This document shows, piece by piece, positions 12,001 through 23,333 of a stretch of 64,000 nucleotides of DNA. The notes under the pieces are model-generated. The model saw nothing but the letters and a program-made list of their open reading frames with translations. It was not told the DNA's origin and did not search any database. The number at the start of each line of letters is the position of its first letter. The first letter of the stretch is position 1. The stretch is taken from positions 248,001 to 312,000 of the forward strand of contig WAID01000009.1 of NCBI GenBank assembly GCA_016584495.1. The letters are read 5' to 3'. The translations under genes were made by a program, and so were the position numbers. Source of the DNA: Celoporthe dispersa. Lineage: Eukaryota; Ascomycota; Sordariomycetes; Diaporthales; Cryphonectriaceae.

Positions 12001-14132
12001 TATTGCGGCGTAAACATAAAGAGTTTTGACATGCTTCTCCATGGCTTGCTCGTCTGGCGGACCGTGCGAGCAGACATCAATACATGTCGTTGCCAGAAGG
12101 CCGTGAGAGACTGTTGACGAAAATAAATCCTGCCGGGTGCGGACCAAGAAGTCGGGCACCGACAAATGTGCGAAGCGTACGATATCGCGGTTGGGATCGA
12201 CAAAGATCAGGTTGGAGCACATGTCTGACACTTCAGTGAGGTGAAGAGTCCCACAGCTAGGATTGGTTGCTGCAAGGGCATTCATTAGAGCCGAGGCAGT
12301 CAATGGCTCTCTCATGTATAGAAGCCATGAAAAGACCTGGACCGCAATTTGGCGAGCCGTGTGGCCCCCGGATAGGATCTGGTCAAGACTCTCTGTATAA
12401 AGCTGGTCAAGGTCAGCTAGAATGTTGGTCTTCAAGGCCGGGAGCAGGTCTTCTTGGTGTTTGATCTTGCGCAGCTTAAGGTGCTGGATTTGACGGTGGG
12501 CCCAAAGGAACCTGTTGAGAGTCAGACCAGTGCAACCATTTGAGATCCCACAATGTGGGTTGGACACACTTACATCTCGCCCGCGTCGCTTAAGAGTGCA
12601 TTGACCAGAGAGGTCCGCGTTTCCAGGGACATTTGTCCGTTGAGAAGCCTCGCATTGTCTATTTCCCGCATAATGAACGCATTCATATCATCGTGGGTAT
12701 TCTCCTTTGTCAGAGAGACCGTTTTGGCTGACAAGAAGGCTGTGAAGACTTCGTTATCGGATCTGCTGGTCAAGAAAATTTTGGCAACATTGGCGCCCTC
12801 GGCCACGATCCGGTTCAAGGCGTCGAAAAGAATATGGCGATCTTTGTCTTGCAGCTGGTCGACAGCATCAACCACTATGGTCAGGGGGATCGTCATTGGC
12901 GAGCTCGACGATGAGATCCACGCACTGCTTGCTTCTGAGTTTGGGCAATTCCAGTCCGCTGAGCCGAGCCGACTCCGACCGACGGTCATATTCGGCAACG
13001 AGAAAGCCGCGAACACCGGGTTTCGCATCTTTGGTGATAGCAAGCTGACGAAGAATACTCCGAAGCACATTATGCACGTCTGAGCGGCCTGGATCCGATT
13101 CCGTCTTGCAACAGTAGAAATAGGCGAATGGCGCTGCGGATGGATGCAAAGCTGCCGTTTCTAGCAGAGCATCAACTACCACCGAACAGAGATATGTTTT
13201 GCCCGAGCCAGGTATCCCGTGTAAAAGGAAGATCTCTGAGGAGCTAGACTGGCACCAGCCTTGGTACTCTTGGTGTCTTAGGAGCCATTGACCGAAGTCT
13301 GATGTGCGCGTTTCCGATATCATTTCATGATGAACACCGTAAGAGGTTGTTGACAGCCACCTGACGATATTTATATGCTTGGTTTCTTCGATGTTGACAT
13401 TAGACTGGTCTGTCAAGCGGGTGACTGCGATATTCACAAGACGAAAGGCTTCGGCATCTTTGAGTCTGGCAAGCTTGAAGACCTCTGCCTCGCGTTTCAA
13501 GATCCTCTGCATCTGCTCATCGTCTGTTGTGAAAGGCGCTTTCACCAGCCGAACTGCAGGAGTCAGTATCTATGTTTTAGTGAACGCCATAGCAACAACA
13601 TACCCAGCGTTCGCTCGGAGTAGAACTTCACAATCCGCGCCAGGTGTACAAGCACTTCTGTGTAGAGGCTCGTGAGGGCCGTTTCCAATGGCTGCTGAAG
13701 TGGGGAGCCTTGCGGCAGATACAGCCTTTCAAAATCCTTATAGCAAGCCATCAGTCGCGTAATGATCTCAATGTCGTTCATCATTGCGCCGAACTGCTGG
13801 ACATCATCGACCGTAGCCTGCAAGAGGAATCTCACAGCGGCCCAAGGCAGCGAGGCGTGGATGGAGTCGAACTGGACGGCCGTGTCGGCGACCCCCTTAA
13901 AGCGGTCTACCCATCTGACAATCTTCTCGAGGACATCGCGCAGGATGACGACCTGACCGTCAGGTTTCTTGAACTTCCAGCGCTTGGAAAGACATGTGTC
14001 CCTCCTGTCCTCGGCTGCTTTCAACACAGCGGATAACACGTCGCGCTTATGAGTCTTGGTCTGCTCGATGCTTGCTTTCAGATCTTTGTCCAGCGCTTCA
14101 AAGGCTTTGTCCCAGAGGGCTGTGGTAGACAT
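6094..14132 (-). CDS. NACHT-ankyrin NLR-like (STAND) protein, frame broken once
   Basis: A fungal NLR-like receptor: an N-terminal NACHT-associated domain, a NACHT NTPase, then a very long ankyrin array. Exons: 14132-13604, 13553-12574, 12511-6353 and 6214-6094. The start is the first ATG before a typical NACHT_N region (MSTTALWDKAFEAL, and later LPWAAVRFLLQA). The P-loop GIPGSGKT lies at about residues 289-296. The Walker B-like TIVVDAVDQ follows around 400, but exactly there a run of five G (plus strand 12884-12888) shifts the frame by +1. Removing one base makes the spliced length 7,788 nt, or 2,595 residues. Ankyrin repeats (GHxxVVxLLLxxGA, TPLxxA) run from about residue 745 almost to the end. 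The last exon adds about 40 residues, including a charged tail. Known relatives act in non-self recognition and heterokaryon incompatibility; ligand and output are unknown here. Third positions are less G/C-biased than in neighbouring housekeeping genes. It may be functional (if the indel is an error) or a pseudogene. Confidence 0.88.
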
Positions 14133-14932
14133 TATTCCTCGGAGCCAAATGTTCACGGCTGGTCAGGTGTCCAAAACAACGGCAAGAACTCTCAATATCA
14201 ATCGAGCGAATAGCATTTGAAATTATTATACGCTCTCATATTTTCTCAGTATTTCTAATTCGATGATGATACCCCAAAGACCGTAAGTATCTTGCGCGTA
14301 ATCAGCTATTCTTACATCAAGCGATGAGTTCGATCAGGCCACCTTTTAGTTTCCAGTACAGCAAAACCCTCTCAGCTTAGTGTGCTGCTTCGTCCGTAAG
14401 CAAATCGTAGTATATAATGCAAAGGGGATCTGATAAGGCGGCCAGCTGAGCTGCCACCCGGCGCAAACAGCTGCTTTAAGTAAATTAATGTCGGATACAA
14501 GCCGTAAATAGAGATGCCGAACTGGCTCTCAGAAGCTGAATGCTGACCGCTTCTCACTAGACATGCCCGATCATACTCTAGTGCAACCACTCACTTACCA
14601 TGATTTTCTTATCCGCCACATTCAAAATCTCGCTTACGTGTGACGCCCGGGTTTGGAAGGCTGCTTACGCTCAGCAAATATGCCTAACCGCCCCCTACGA
14701 AAGCTTATGCGCGCGCCGTGCGACAACTTTAAATGTCTCTCTTTCCTTCTCTAATAAAAGCACACTGAAATCTCTACTGTGAGCTGTTTCCCAGCTGTAT
14801 CGTAGCATTATGCTTTACAGATTAGCTAACTTATAGTTCTTGTCGTTTTCTATGGAAGCTCGCCTGACTTAGCGACATTATTGCTATTGAGCAGCCAACC
14901 AACTTGGATGTGGTCGTGAAATATCCTTCAGC
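14133..14932. promoter_or_regulatory. Divergent promoter between NLR-like gene and membrane protein gene
   Basis: Eight hundred bases separate two start codons pointing away from each other, so both promoters are here and co-regulation is possible. The sequence is AT-richer than the flanking genes, with TATA-like patches near 14222-14230 and 14409-14417. No coding frame or known operator was recognised. Confidence 0.5.
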
Positions 14933-16765
14933 ATGAATATCGAAGCAGAAAGAGAAACAGCCTCTACTTACCTTCTGAGGCCCTGCGAAGAATACTCTCG
15001 CAGCCAAGAGAGCTCTACCGAACATATTTCTCTTGAGCATATGTCAAGTCCAAACACAACATCGACCAGGTTTCATCAAGTACATTCTGAGCCTTCGACC
15101 AGGGATCAAAGCCTTGGTCACAGTCGTCACGAGGTCTCATACGGAAAGCCAACCAAAAGAGCACTGGTTTCTTGGAAGGAAATATGTTTCATTTTGTCTT
15201 GTCTGTTGATCTCCGCTTTCGCGATTTCTTCCGTCGCCGTATCATCATTGGCCGTCCGCCTGGGTCAAACGAATCAGCTAGTCATCCTAGGCTTAGCCAT
15301 CTCAGCTATGGGATTCTTCACGCGAAAATGCCTTCAGTACCTATTGATATGCATCGAAGCAAGCGGCGGTACGCGCACCTCATCACCAACAACATTACAG
15401 AACTTGAACGCCATCTTGCTTTGCGATCCATTCTTTGACCATACCAGCTGGCGGTACCGACCCGTTCTGTTTGCTATGGTAGGATTTCCTCTAGTGCTCA
15501 GCGCCCTATACAAAACCTTTTCAGGTGGAGAGAGCAGATCTCAACCTACCCAAGCACACCTCCATTTTGGCCTGACTGGGCCTCCCGATACACAACACCT
15601 TGGATTCGGCATGTCTTTGTTTGTTAATGCCACTTTGCCTTGGTTTTCTGATCCAGGCTTTAACCGGACTTACGGTTTCAACACATTTGTCATAGACGAG
15701 AATACTACAGCGATACTCGATGGGCCCCTTCCAGCCGATGTTCGGCAGCTTCAATCTGGACTCGGAGCAGGCGAAACCAAACATATTAGCGCCACGGTCA
15801 ATGCTACCATTTGCGGCTTGAACGATTCTCTCCAACACGACAAAGAATGGTTGAACAACACGTTTTACGCCGACGTCGATGGAAGTGGCACTGGTTTGGT
15901 GGCATTCCAGCATTTCGTATATAATGAAAGCTTTCGGCTTGGCATCATGACACCCAACTCCGACACGTATTCCACTATCTGGCTCGCCTGGTGGACAAAG
16001 CTGCACAATCAATCTTTTGGAAGCGAGGTCCGGCAATATAGTCTCCAGCGCCAGGCGATAAAGGCTCAATGGTCATTGACGGCTGACTCGATCTCTCTGG
16101 AAGACGCTGCTGTGCCCCATCAGCGAGAAAGTTTTGCGCCCGAATTCAGATATCTCAACAACAACTACCTTGCCATTGGGCAATTGTTCGTCTCGTCCCT
16201 TACTGAGTACGATTACAGATTCCGCAAATACGGTTTATCTCGGTGGACGAACAATGACAAGTATAACACATACGTCAAGACAGATGCGACGCTTATCGCT
16301 TCAGTCATATGGGCTCGCATAACGGCTCTGAATGGAGCCGAAGTATGGCTGCCGTCTGATCCGAGGTCAGAAGGCTATATCGCACCTATTATGCTTCATC
16401 TCACACGAGCCACCCTAAGAAAAGATTTCAAGCTGTATGTTGTGCTTGGTCTGTTGCCTGTGGTTATGCTTCTAGCAATGGTTGTGCGACTAAGCTTCTT
16501 TAGCCGAAGCCCTGTTAGTCAGGATTTCGGCATAATTTCTTTGCTAGCAGCGGTAGAACCTAAGAGCTTGGGTACTGTGCGGGGCTCAGGATTCTCGGGA
16601 AAGTTGAAAGAGCAGGTGCCAGTGCAATTCTGCGCGCAAAGGAGACATACACAGCATCATTCAAGAAACAATACTAACTTTGTCAAGAGCGAGAAGGAGA
16701 TATCTCTTTTACTTGGCAAAAGAGGTATAAATACAAGTATTGACAACTCTACAAAATATTGGTAA
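14933..16765 (+). CDS. Fungal multi-pass membrane protein of unknown function
   Basis: A single-exon gene of 610 residues. Residues 1-80 are Ser/Thr-rich and hydrophilic. Hydrophobic segments follow at about 84-108, 116-142 and 177-194. A large loop of about 300 residues comes next, with many N-glycosylation sequons (NAT, NRT, NTT, NES, NQS), so it probably faces outside or the ER lumen. A fourth hydrophobic segment near 500-523 (LYVVLGLLPVVMLLAMVV) precedes a basic C-terminal tail. This layout matches uncharacterised fungal integral membrane proteins found in accessory regions; I cannot name a family. It is transcribed divergently from the NLR-like gene across 800 bp, so it is a candidate partner, but that is inference only. 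The start is the only ATG giving the hydrophilic N-terminus. Codon use is mixed, like the NLR gene. Confidence 0.75.
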   Translation: MNIEAERETASTYLLRPCEEYSRSQESSTEHISLEHMSSPNTTSTRFHQVHSEPSTRDQSLGHSRHEVSYGKPTKRALVSWKEICFILSCLLISAFAISSVAVSSLAVRLGQTNQLVILGLAISAMGFFTRKCLQYLLICIEASGGTRTSSPTTLQNLNAILLCDPFFDHTSWRYRPVLFAMVGFPLVLSALYKTFSGGESRSQPTQAHLHFGLTGPPDTQHLGFGMSLFVNATLPWFSDPGFNRTYGFNTFVIDENTTAILDGPLPADVRQLQSGLGAGETKHISATVNATICGLNDSLQHDKEWLNNTFYADVDGSGTGLVAFQHFVYNESFRLGIMTPNSDTYSTIWLAWWTKLHNQSFGSEVRQYSLQRQAIKAQWSLTADSISLEDAAVPHQRESFAPEFRYLNNNYLAIGQLFVSSLTEYDYRFRKYGLSRWTNNDKYNTYVKTDATLIASVIWARITALNGAEVWLPSDPRSEGYIAPIMLHLTRATLRKDFKLYVVLGLLPVVMLLAMVVRLSFFSRSPVSQDFGIISLLAAVEPKSLGTVRGSGFSGKLKEQVPVQFCAQRRHTQHHSRNNTNFVKSEKEISLLLGKRGINTSIDNSTKYW

Positions 16766-19700
16766 AGCCAATGCAATGCTTTGGATTTTTTCTAATGTTA
16801 TTTTTTACTACAATACATTTTATATTCTATGTTTATGATTACACGAGTGTCCTGGCTGTTCAGTTCGGAAGTGATTTTCATTCATCGACTTGCAATGAAT
16901 ACAATTATTCCGACCCAGCGCTGCCCTACCGACACACGCACACGCACACAACGCACACCAAACATATCGCACTCTAGGGCCACTAGAGTAAGTAAGCATT
17001 GTGAAAACAGCATGCAAAATCTATGATGAAACTGTGAGAGGATATTCTATAAGCAGGGGATGGTTGTGTGTACAATCTTGTTCATTTCCTGCAGGAAGAG
17101 CACCGGCCCAGTCTCTACCGCTAGACAAGGCCGTAATTCTCGATTATATATCGTTGGACCTTTTAGAGCTACAGCCTAATGTACATGGATGGGCACTGTT
17201 GGAGACTATGCATTTCGAGGCTTATATGAATCACCGGTGAATTCTACTAAGCTTTCACTGGGCTGGCTTGCTTTTCCATGTCGTTTCAATTATGTAAGAT
17301 GGATAATGTCAGGCGCAGGACCTACCTTGGTCTCTTCTTCTTCTTTCTCTCACGCTGCTGAAGGGGCTTCGAGTTTCGTATCCCTAGCCCGTCGAACCTG
17401 TGTCTGGGATTAATTCTGGTCTGCTGTATCTATATCATGATCAGAGGCCCAGGATCTCCTAGGCTTCGCAGGCCCCCCTAGCTGAGCTGTCCTTCCATTC
17501 ACAAAAGTAACGGTACGTTTTCTATGAAACCCTTGTGTCTCTTGCTGGTCCGCTGTCCTCAGTTGAATCAAGAGCACGACAATCGCCCGGCTCTCTCATA
17601 AATAGATGTGAGGAGAGATGCCAGTATCTAGCTGGGATGAACCCATTATACTTACTAAGAATAGCGTCGTTCATTTTCAGACGAATACAAAAAAGGAGCG
17701 TGTCCATACCGCATTATGCCGCCGCGGCCAGTCGAAGCTGCAACTATGGCTACCACTCAAAGATAGTCGTTTGATACTGAGCTACGTTTTGGAACCGCAT
17801 TTACGTCGAGGACCTTGCATTTCCAAATTTGAGACTCGCTTCTAAGGAGCCACCTCCTTCAGGCGGACAGGCAACTCACAGCGGATACCCAGGCATGTCA
17901 TCCTACCAATATTTCGTCCGATGCAACTGATATGCGGAGCTATCGGAGGACAGACAAGTCCTGTCACGGCGGCAAGACCGATCTCAGGAGACATCCTGCC
18001 CCCAGCACTCTGGTGTGGATAGGAGTCGTCGCGATGATCTGTGCCTCGTGAGGATGCCCCTATTCCCAAGAGTGAGATCTTGAGACCAAGCCTAGGACAT
18101 CGAGGAAACGTCTTGGCAATAACATAAGACGAGGCTGGTTTGAGTGATCCCTGCTCGAACTGGTTGGTGTCCTCTATGGGTTGGGTCTGACAGTGGTGGT
18201 GGACATGCGCGGCCTCCTCGTCCCCGGCATCGGGCATCGCTCAGATGGGGAGGAGGTCAAGAATAGGCGACACTTGTGTCAGATATTAGAAAGGCTGGCC
18301 AGTTGGATACTTTACATAATACAGCAGTGAAATAAATATGATGTGAAGTATCTGCGCAGGGATCCTCTGTCTTTGGTTCAGCTGTGGTGTGAACGTTTCA
18401 ATCCCCCTGCGAGAAGGAAAAAGTGGATAATTTTAGAAAGGAACTCATCCAAAGATCGCCGTGGTATATTTTTCAGATGGGGAAGGAATTTCGACACCCC
18501 ACACCAAGTGCTATTCCCAAAGGTCATGATAGCCGGGCGCGGTATTCAATTCCCAACCGCATTACTTTGTAAGGAAAGCAAGAAGCCAGAAAATTGAGGC
18601 TTATGTTATTATATCCCTCCCTGCCGTACCTCCTTTTCCATCTTGTTAGCTCTTCCTTTGATCATACTTATAGCCGGTAAAGTTAGTCGCATTATTATTA
18701 TTTTTTGGCCTATTTCTCAACATGTTCAGATGATCGACTTGATCATCTATAGGTCGCAACAACAAGGGATCTAGACCTTGAGGTATAGATGGGCACTTCA
18801 CAGAGCTGCTAACAAACTGTGGAATGCGGAATTACTTGTCTGACCGATAAGGTTTCAGAAAAGGTTGGAATCCGGGGAAGAGAGGCTACGGGGGCGGCTA
18901 CAGGCGAGCACGGCAGATCCAATGGGAGGGAGAGAAAGAAAGGGGAAAAAGGACTCGTGCTAGAGTGGGGTGTCCGTTAATCCCTCGCGTGGGTACTACA
19001 TTGCATGCGTGCGCGCTCGAAACAAGCAGGGGGTCCCACAGAGGAGCAAGGGGCCAAACTCGAGGAGACATGAACATTCACATAGCACAGAGTAATTAAT
19101 AGCACAGACACACATACATACTCCACAATGTGTAATATGAACCTTGTAAATGTAGCTTTCACAGTATCGATAACCGAGAGAGAAAGATGGTGGGTGGAAC
19201 GGCAAGAGACAGGCTGGGAACCCCAGACATTTCAGCCCCTGAGTCTCTACTCGCCATATATGTACTATAGTGGTATTATAGCACAGGCTATGTAGTACGG
19301 TAGTATTGGCATTAAGCCCCATCAGCCCCCACTCTCGACTACACCTGTGCGCCAAGTCGAAACGCCCAACGCCCGAGGGCGTCTCAAGACACCCTACACA
19401 GGCGGGACTTTTGGTCTGAAGTCCCCTTTTGTCCTTCTCTTTTTTTTTCTCTTCCCCCGTGGGAGCACCGACACCAGACGACCTCTATCAACCCACCGCC
19501 TGCAGCCCCTCGCGGAGCAACGCTGTGAAACCCTCAACAGATCCACTTTTTGGGTTCTGCGGCACATGCAGAGCATGGTGTATTTGGTAGTTATTTTCGT
19601 CCGGCGTCTAGAGCAGACGAGCATGTTTGCGGACGCAACGCTGTCGACTGTGCACCCCCCTCATCTGTGCTCGGCTGAAAGATGGGATGAGACTTGACCT

Positions 19701-20094
19701 GCGCGTCAAGACTGTTTCTCTCCCTGGGTCACAATGGTGGATATGGCCGACTTAAGCTTGAAGCAGCGTTTACGCGAGGATGGATGACGCGGCAGATAGG
19801 TTTGCTTGTTGAGGATTGTGTGCGCTTCAAACCATCATCGCATATGCCACATGGTCAAGTAGAGTTAGATATATAACATCAGATCGAACACCAATTTGGA
19901 GATGTACAAGTTCTCATCATCATCACCCTCAACAACCAATTCGGACAATCAGTCTTCTTCTCATCTACTTTCTTCGGCCGGTCCGTACGCTCTGGTTTAG
20001 CTTTCTCTTCCCGTTTACCTTCTTCATCCACCTATTATTTTTTGTCATAAATATATTGAATTTTCTAATAATTCTCTATCACGCATCCAACAAA
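16766..20094. other. 3.3 kb gene-free, AT-richer region
   Basis: No convincing gene was found. It contains an (AC)n-like tract at about 16932-16960, several T/A-rich stretches (18600-18720), and short open frames without protein-like composition. The longest, on the minus strand at 17842-18237 (about 131 codons), lacks recognisable motifs and conserved structure. The last ~200 bp before 20095 are T/C-rich and act as promoter and 5' leader of the wall-protein gene. Decayed transposon sequence is possible, but I see no terminal repeats or transposase. Confidence 0.4.
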
Positions 20095-21044
20095 ATGAAG
20101 TTCTCCGCCGCTTTCGTCCTCGCCCTGGCTGGTGTCGCCACTGCCAAGTCCAGCTCGACCTCCACCAAGCACCAGTGCAAGGAGGTCAGCAAGCTGACCA
20201 AGATCACCGACCTGGCTGCCAACGCCACCAAGCTGTCGGAACACGAGGATGGCAACGCGACCAAGATCGCCGAGTTCCAGACCAAGGCGTCCGACGCCGC
20301 CACCAAGCTGGCCACTCTCTCCAGCAACACCACGCTGATGACGACCTGCGCCCAGATTTTCGCAGTCGAGGACATGGAGGACGATTGCGACGAGATCTCC
20401 AAGATCCAGAAGGAGCAGGAGATCGCCGCCAACGCGACCCTGCTTGCCGAGAAGACGGACAACAACGCCACCAAGGCGGCCGAGTTCCAGGCCAAGGTCT
20501 CCGACAAGGCTACCAAGCTCGCGACCCTCTCGAGCAACACCACCCTGACCGCCTTCTGCTCTGTGCGCGATGACGAGGAGTCCTGCAAGGACATGGCCAA
20601 GCTAGTCAAGGAGCAGGCTCTCGTTGCCAACACCACTGCTCTGGTAAGTAATAAACCCCCCCCCCCCCATCCATGAATTACTACCTCATGATCCCAAGGA
20701 CAACTCTCTGCAGGACGCTATGATCTGCTAACCACAGAGACTTTCTTCTGCAGGACGACAAGTTCGACAGCAATGCCACCAAGGTGGCCCACTTCCAGGC
20801 CAAGGTCAGCGAGAAGGCCACCAAGCTGCAGTCCCTCATGACCAACACCACCCTCCTGGACACCTGCTCCAGCCTGGGCATCTCCGTTGCCGCCACCACC
20901 GCCAACAGCACCACCAGCGCCAGCACCAGCAGCACCAGCAGCACCTCCGACACCGAGAGCGCCGGTGTCAACATCAGCCCCATGGCTGGTGGCCAGATCG
21001 CGGCCCTGTTCTCTGTATTTGCCTACGCCCTGCTCATGCTGTAA
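20095..21044 (+). CDS. Secreted GPI-anchor-type wall protein with three phased Cys/Asn repeats
   Basis: Two exons, 20095-20643 and 20754-21044, encode 279 residues. A signal peptide (MKFSAAFVLALAGVATA, 1-17) leads into three copies of a module of about 58 residues. Each begins and ends with Cys: 28-85, 98-155 and 164-221. In each copy N-glycosylation sequons sit at +15, +26 and +50 from the first Cys, and the core reads like NATKxAEFQAKxSxxATKLxxL. A Ser/Thr-rich linker (about 228-250) and a C-terminal hydrophobic tail (GGQIAALFSVFAYALLML) fit a GPI-anchored cell-wall protein. The intron falls inside the third module. A second acceptor 40 bp upstream (after 20713) would give a short stop-terminated product. 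The helical, heptad-like modules suggest a coiled bundle pinned by Cys. The family is not recognised and function at the surface is inferred. Codon use is G/C-biased, implying good expression. Confidence 0.88.
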
Positions 21045-21953
21045 AGGAACTTGTGAAGCTCCTCGGACTACCAGGTACCCGACATGCTTCTCACGTCACT
21101 GCTGCCCTTGGATGGACTGCCCGATGGCGCGGTGATGCAACCTGGTCGGCAGAAGTCCGGCCGGTTCTGTAACGGGAGATGAGAGTATGCCAGCTTCGGA
21201 GCTGGTCAGCTCTCAAATGTGTGTGACAGTTAACTGCGGAGGCTGCGAAAGAGGAAGATGAGGGGTGGGAAACCTCACCTGTCTTTACAGATACCCAATC
21301 CATATGCACGCCGTGCTATCTAGATCAGCTGATGACTCTGCAGAAGATGTCAGTAATGAGAAGTACTACTCTTGATCGCCATGATGAGCTTTACCTGTAC
21401 TCCTAAGTGAAAACGCTATTTGTGATACCTGAAATTTTCTAGACCTCATGACTTCACAGGCTAGACCACGCCGCGGATATCACGTTGCTCTCAGTAGCTC
21501 TTTATCTCTAGCGAATAATTATTATATTGCGTCTGTGTACAATAGACCTCCCGTGTAAACAGCGAATTAGGGTCTATCTTTAACACGGTAATTCGAATCT
21601 GCTTGTTCATAATGTTACAGCATTTTCGCTGTCATTTAACCAAGTAATTACACAGCCCTTGGGATGAATTTTTTAACCTCGCCCCAGGGTGTTGATATTT
21701 CAACGCAGAGTCTTTCGTTCTTGATAGCAAAGGCTTCCTGTTTCGGTGGTCTCATCGCATCACTTAATAGTGCAATAGGAATACTTAGCATGACATAAAA
21801 AGAGGTCAAACAGAATAATTACCGATTTAATAGCACATTTTCATATCAGCTGTTTTGAGATATAAGAACGTTAATACTTGGACTGATAACTGAAAAGTAG
21901 CGAACAATAATCAATTTAAAGGTGATGTCGAACTGAGGAGTATTATCCAAACA
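21045..21953. other. AT-rich convergent intergenic region
   Basis: About 900 bp lie between the stops of the wall protein (+) and the 2EXR gene (-). It is noticeably AT-rich from about 21500 to 21950, with mixed A/T tracts. No gene, repeat unit or RNA fold was recognised. Confidence 0.45.
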
Positions 21954-23333
21954 TTAAAACAAGTCAGCTACAATCAAGCTGGGCCAAAATGCTGACAGAT
22001 TTTGCAATTTGCTGGAAACTTCAAAGTTTTCCTCTCCCTCCAACACCTCACTACTTTGCTCGATTCCCTCCTCATGAATACTATCAGAAGAAAGGGGAAA
22101 TAGCCAGTACCCAAATGCAGGTTGAGCTGCTTTATCCAAGTCTTTAGTTCTGATGTCCGGGCCAGCTCGTCCGAATGCGATAGCTCGGTCGACCTGGTCA
22201 GATATACTCGGTCCTTCTACTCGCCCATTCCACGCATCATCCTCACGCTGTACAAAGTTCTGAGCGTCGTCTCTTGAGTCAATAACATTGACGTAGCTTG
22301 AGGGTTTGTATGATAGAAGCCAGCCATACCGGGCCTTCTGGCCGTGCGTAGCGCCTAAGGATTTGAGGAACGCACGCCAGGGTCGCAGCGCAGTCCGGGG
22401 ATGAGCATTGCAAGTGTATACCTGCTGCAGATCTCTTCCGATAGGCCGTGGGTCGCGAGGCAGGCGAGAGAAACCTGTGGCATGGGAAAGTATTGGCGTT
22501 GAGCGGTTGAAGACAAGCTCAGCGGTGAGGGCTCCGTGGGAAAAGAAGGGGAAGACATGGCGCCCTACACGACAGGAGGGTTCTGTGACAAAGAAAACCT
22601 CGTCTAGATCTTGCAGCGCCTGCGCAGAAGCTTCTCTCTCTGATTGAGTCCAGGTCTCCCATGGCTCAGGTACTCTGCCCAGGACCGCCGAACACAGACT
22701 GCCAATGTCCAGTGCCAACTTGAGAACACCGATGTGACGCGGATCGAGTGAGGTCTTGACATGTACCAAGAAGGCTGCTAAAGCCATCTGGTAGGGCTGA
22801 TGTTCGGGATTGATATACAAAAAGTCGTGCTCTGGATTGAAGAGCAGTGTGTCCAGAGAAGGTGTCGGCCCGCTCGTGCCACGATCAAGATCGTCCTTGG
22901 TGAACTTGCAGGGGATGCGGACCCGATAGAACGCATATGCTTCAATTCTCGCCTCTCTGTTTACGCGCAAGAGTTTGCTCAAGACGTTACGCCCCTGGAC
23001 AATGACACCAAAATCTTGTCCCTTGCGGATACACTGGTCTGGTAGGGGTTCAGGGGTAGAAAGATCTCCAGCAAGACCCGTGTTCGCCGTTTCCGAGGTG
23101 GATGACTCTCCTCCTCCTCCATATGCAGTGACAACTAGATCTTTGAAGGTGGCTGCTGCTCCTAGAGGAGGTGCGATGGAGATCCTCACGATGCGTTCGC
23201 GTTTCAGCGAGGCTTGCCATATCTTGAGACGCAGTTCCTTGGGAAGGTCGGGAAAGAGGCGGAAGGAATCTCCAGTCTTGTGGCCAGTCGTATTGCTCTC
23301 ATTGAATATTTGAAGGTGTGGCTCAGAAGACAT
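21954..23333 (-). CDS. 2EXR-domain protein
   Basis: A single exon of 459 residues starting at ATG 23333. The N-terminal motif FRLFPDLPKELRLKIWQASL (about residues 24-43) is the hallmark of the fungal 2EXR family, F-box-like proteins of unknown role that are often expanded in Pezizomycotina. Later conserved-looking blocks are LLRVNREARIEAYAFYRVRIP and FNPEHDFLYINPEHQPYQMA, which match the family's second half ('the measured field' between L-R-V-N-R-E and the N-x-x-x-D-x-x-Y motif). The C-terminus is acidic and ends without a targeting signal. Codon use is mixed, as in the rest of the 6-24 kb block. No neighbour suggests a specific partner. Confidence 0.82.
   Translation of the reverse strand: MSSEPHLQIFNESNTTGHKTGDSFRLFPDLPKELRLKIWQASLKRERIVRISIAPPLGAAATFKDLVVTAYGGGGESSTSETANTGLAGDLSTPEPLPDQCIRKGQDFGVIVQGRNVLSKLLRVNREARIEAYAFYRVRIPCKFTKDDLDRGTSGPTPSLDTLLFNPEHDFLYINPEHQPYQMALAAFLVHVKTSLDPRHIGVLKLALDIGSLCSAVLGRVPEPWETWTQSEREASAQALQDLDEVFFVTEPSCRVGRHVFPFFSHGALTAELVFNRSTPILSHATGFSRLPRDPRPIGRDLQQVYTCNAHPRTALRPWRAFLKSLGATHGQKARYGWLLSYKPSSYVNVIDSRDDAQNFVQREDDAWNGRVEGPSISDQVDRAIAFGRAGPDIRTKDLDKAAQPAFGYWLFPLSSDSIHEEGIEQSSEVLEGEENFEVSSKLQNLSAFWPSLIVADLF

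Noticed and set aside
12560..12900. Tiny intron as an alternative to the G5 frame break
   Set aside because: The only GT...AG pair that could bridge the shift spans about 35 nt and cuts the conserved strand; too short for introns seen elsewhere in the window.
17842..18237. 131-codon minus-strand frame
   Set aside because: No motif, no conserved-looking composition, and isolated in an AT-richer gene-free stretch.
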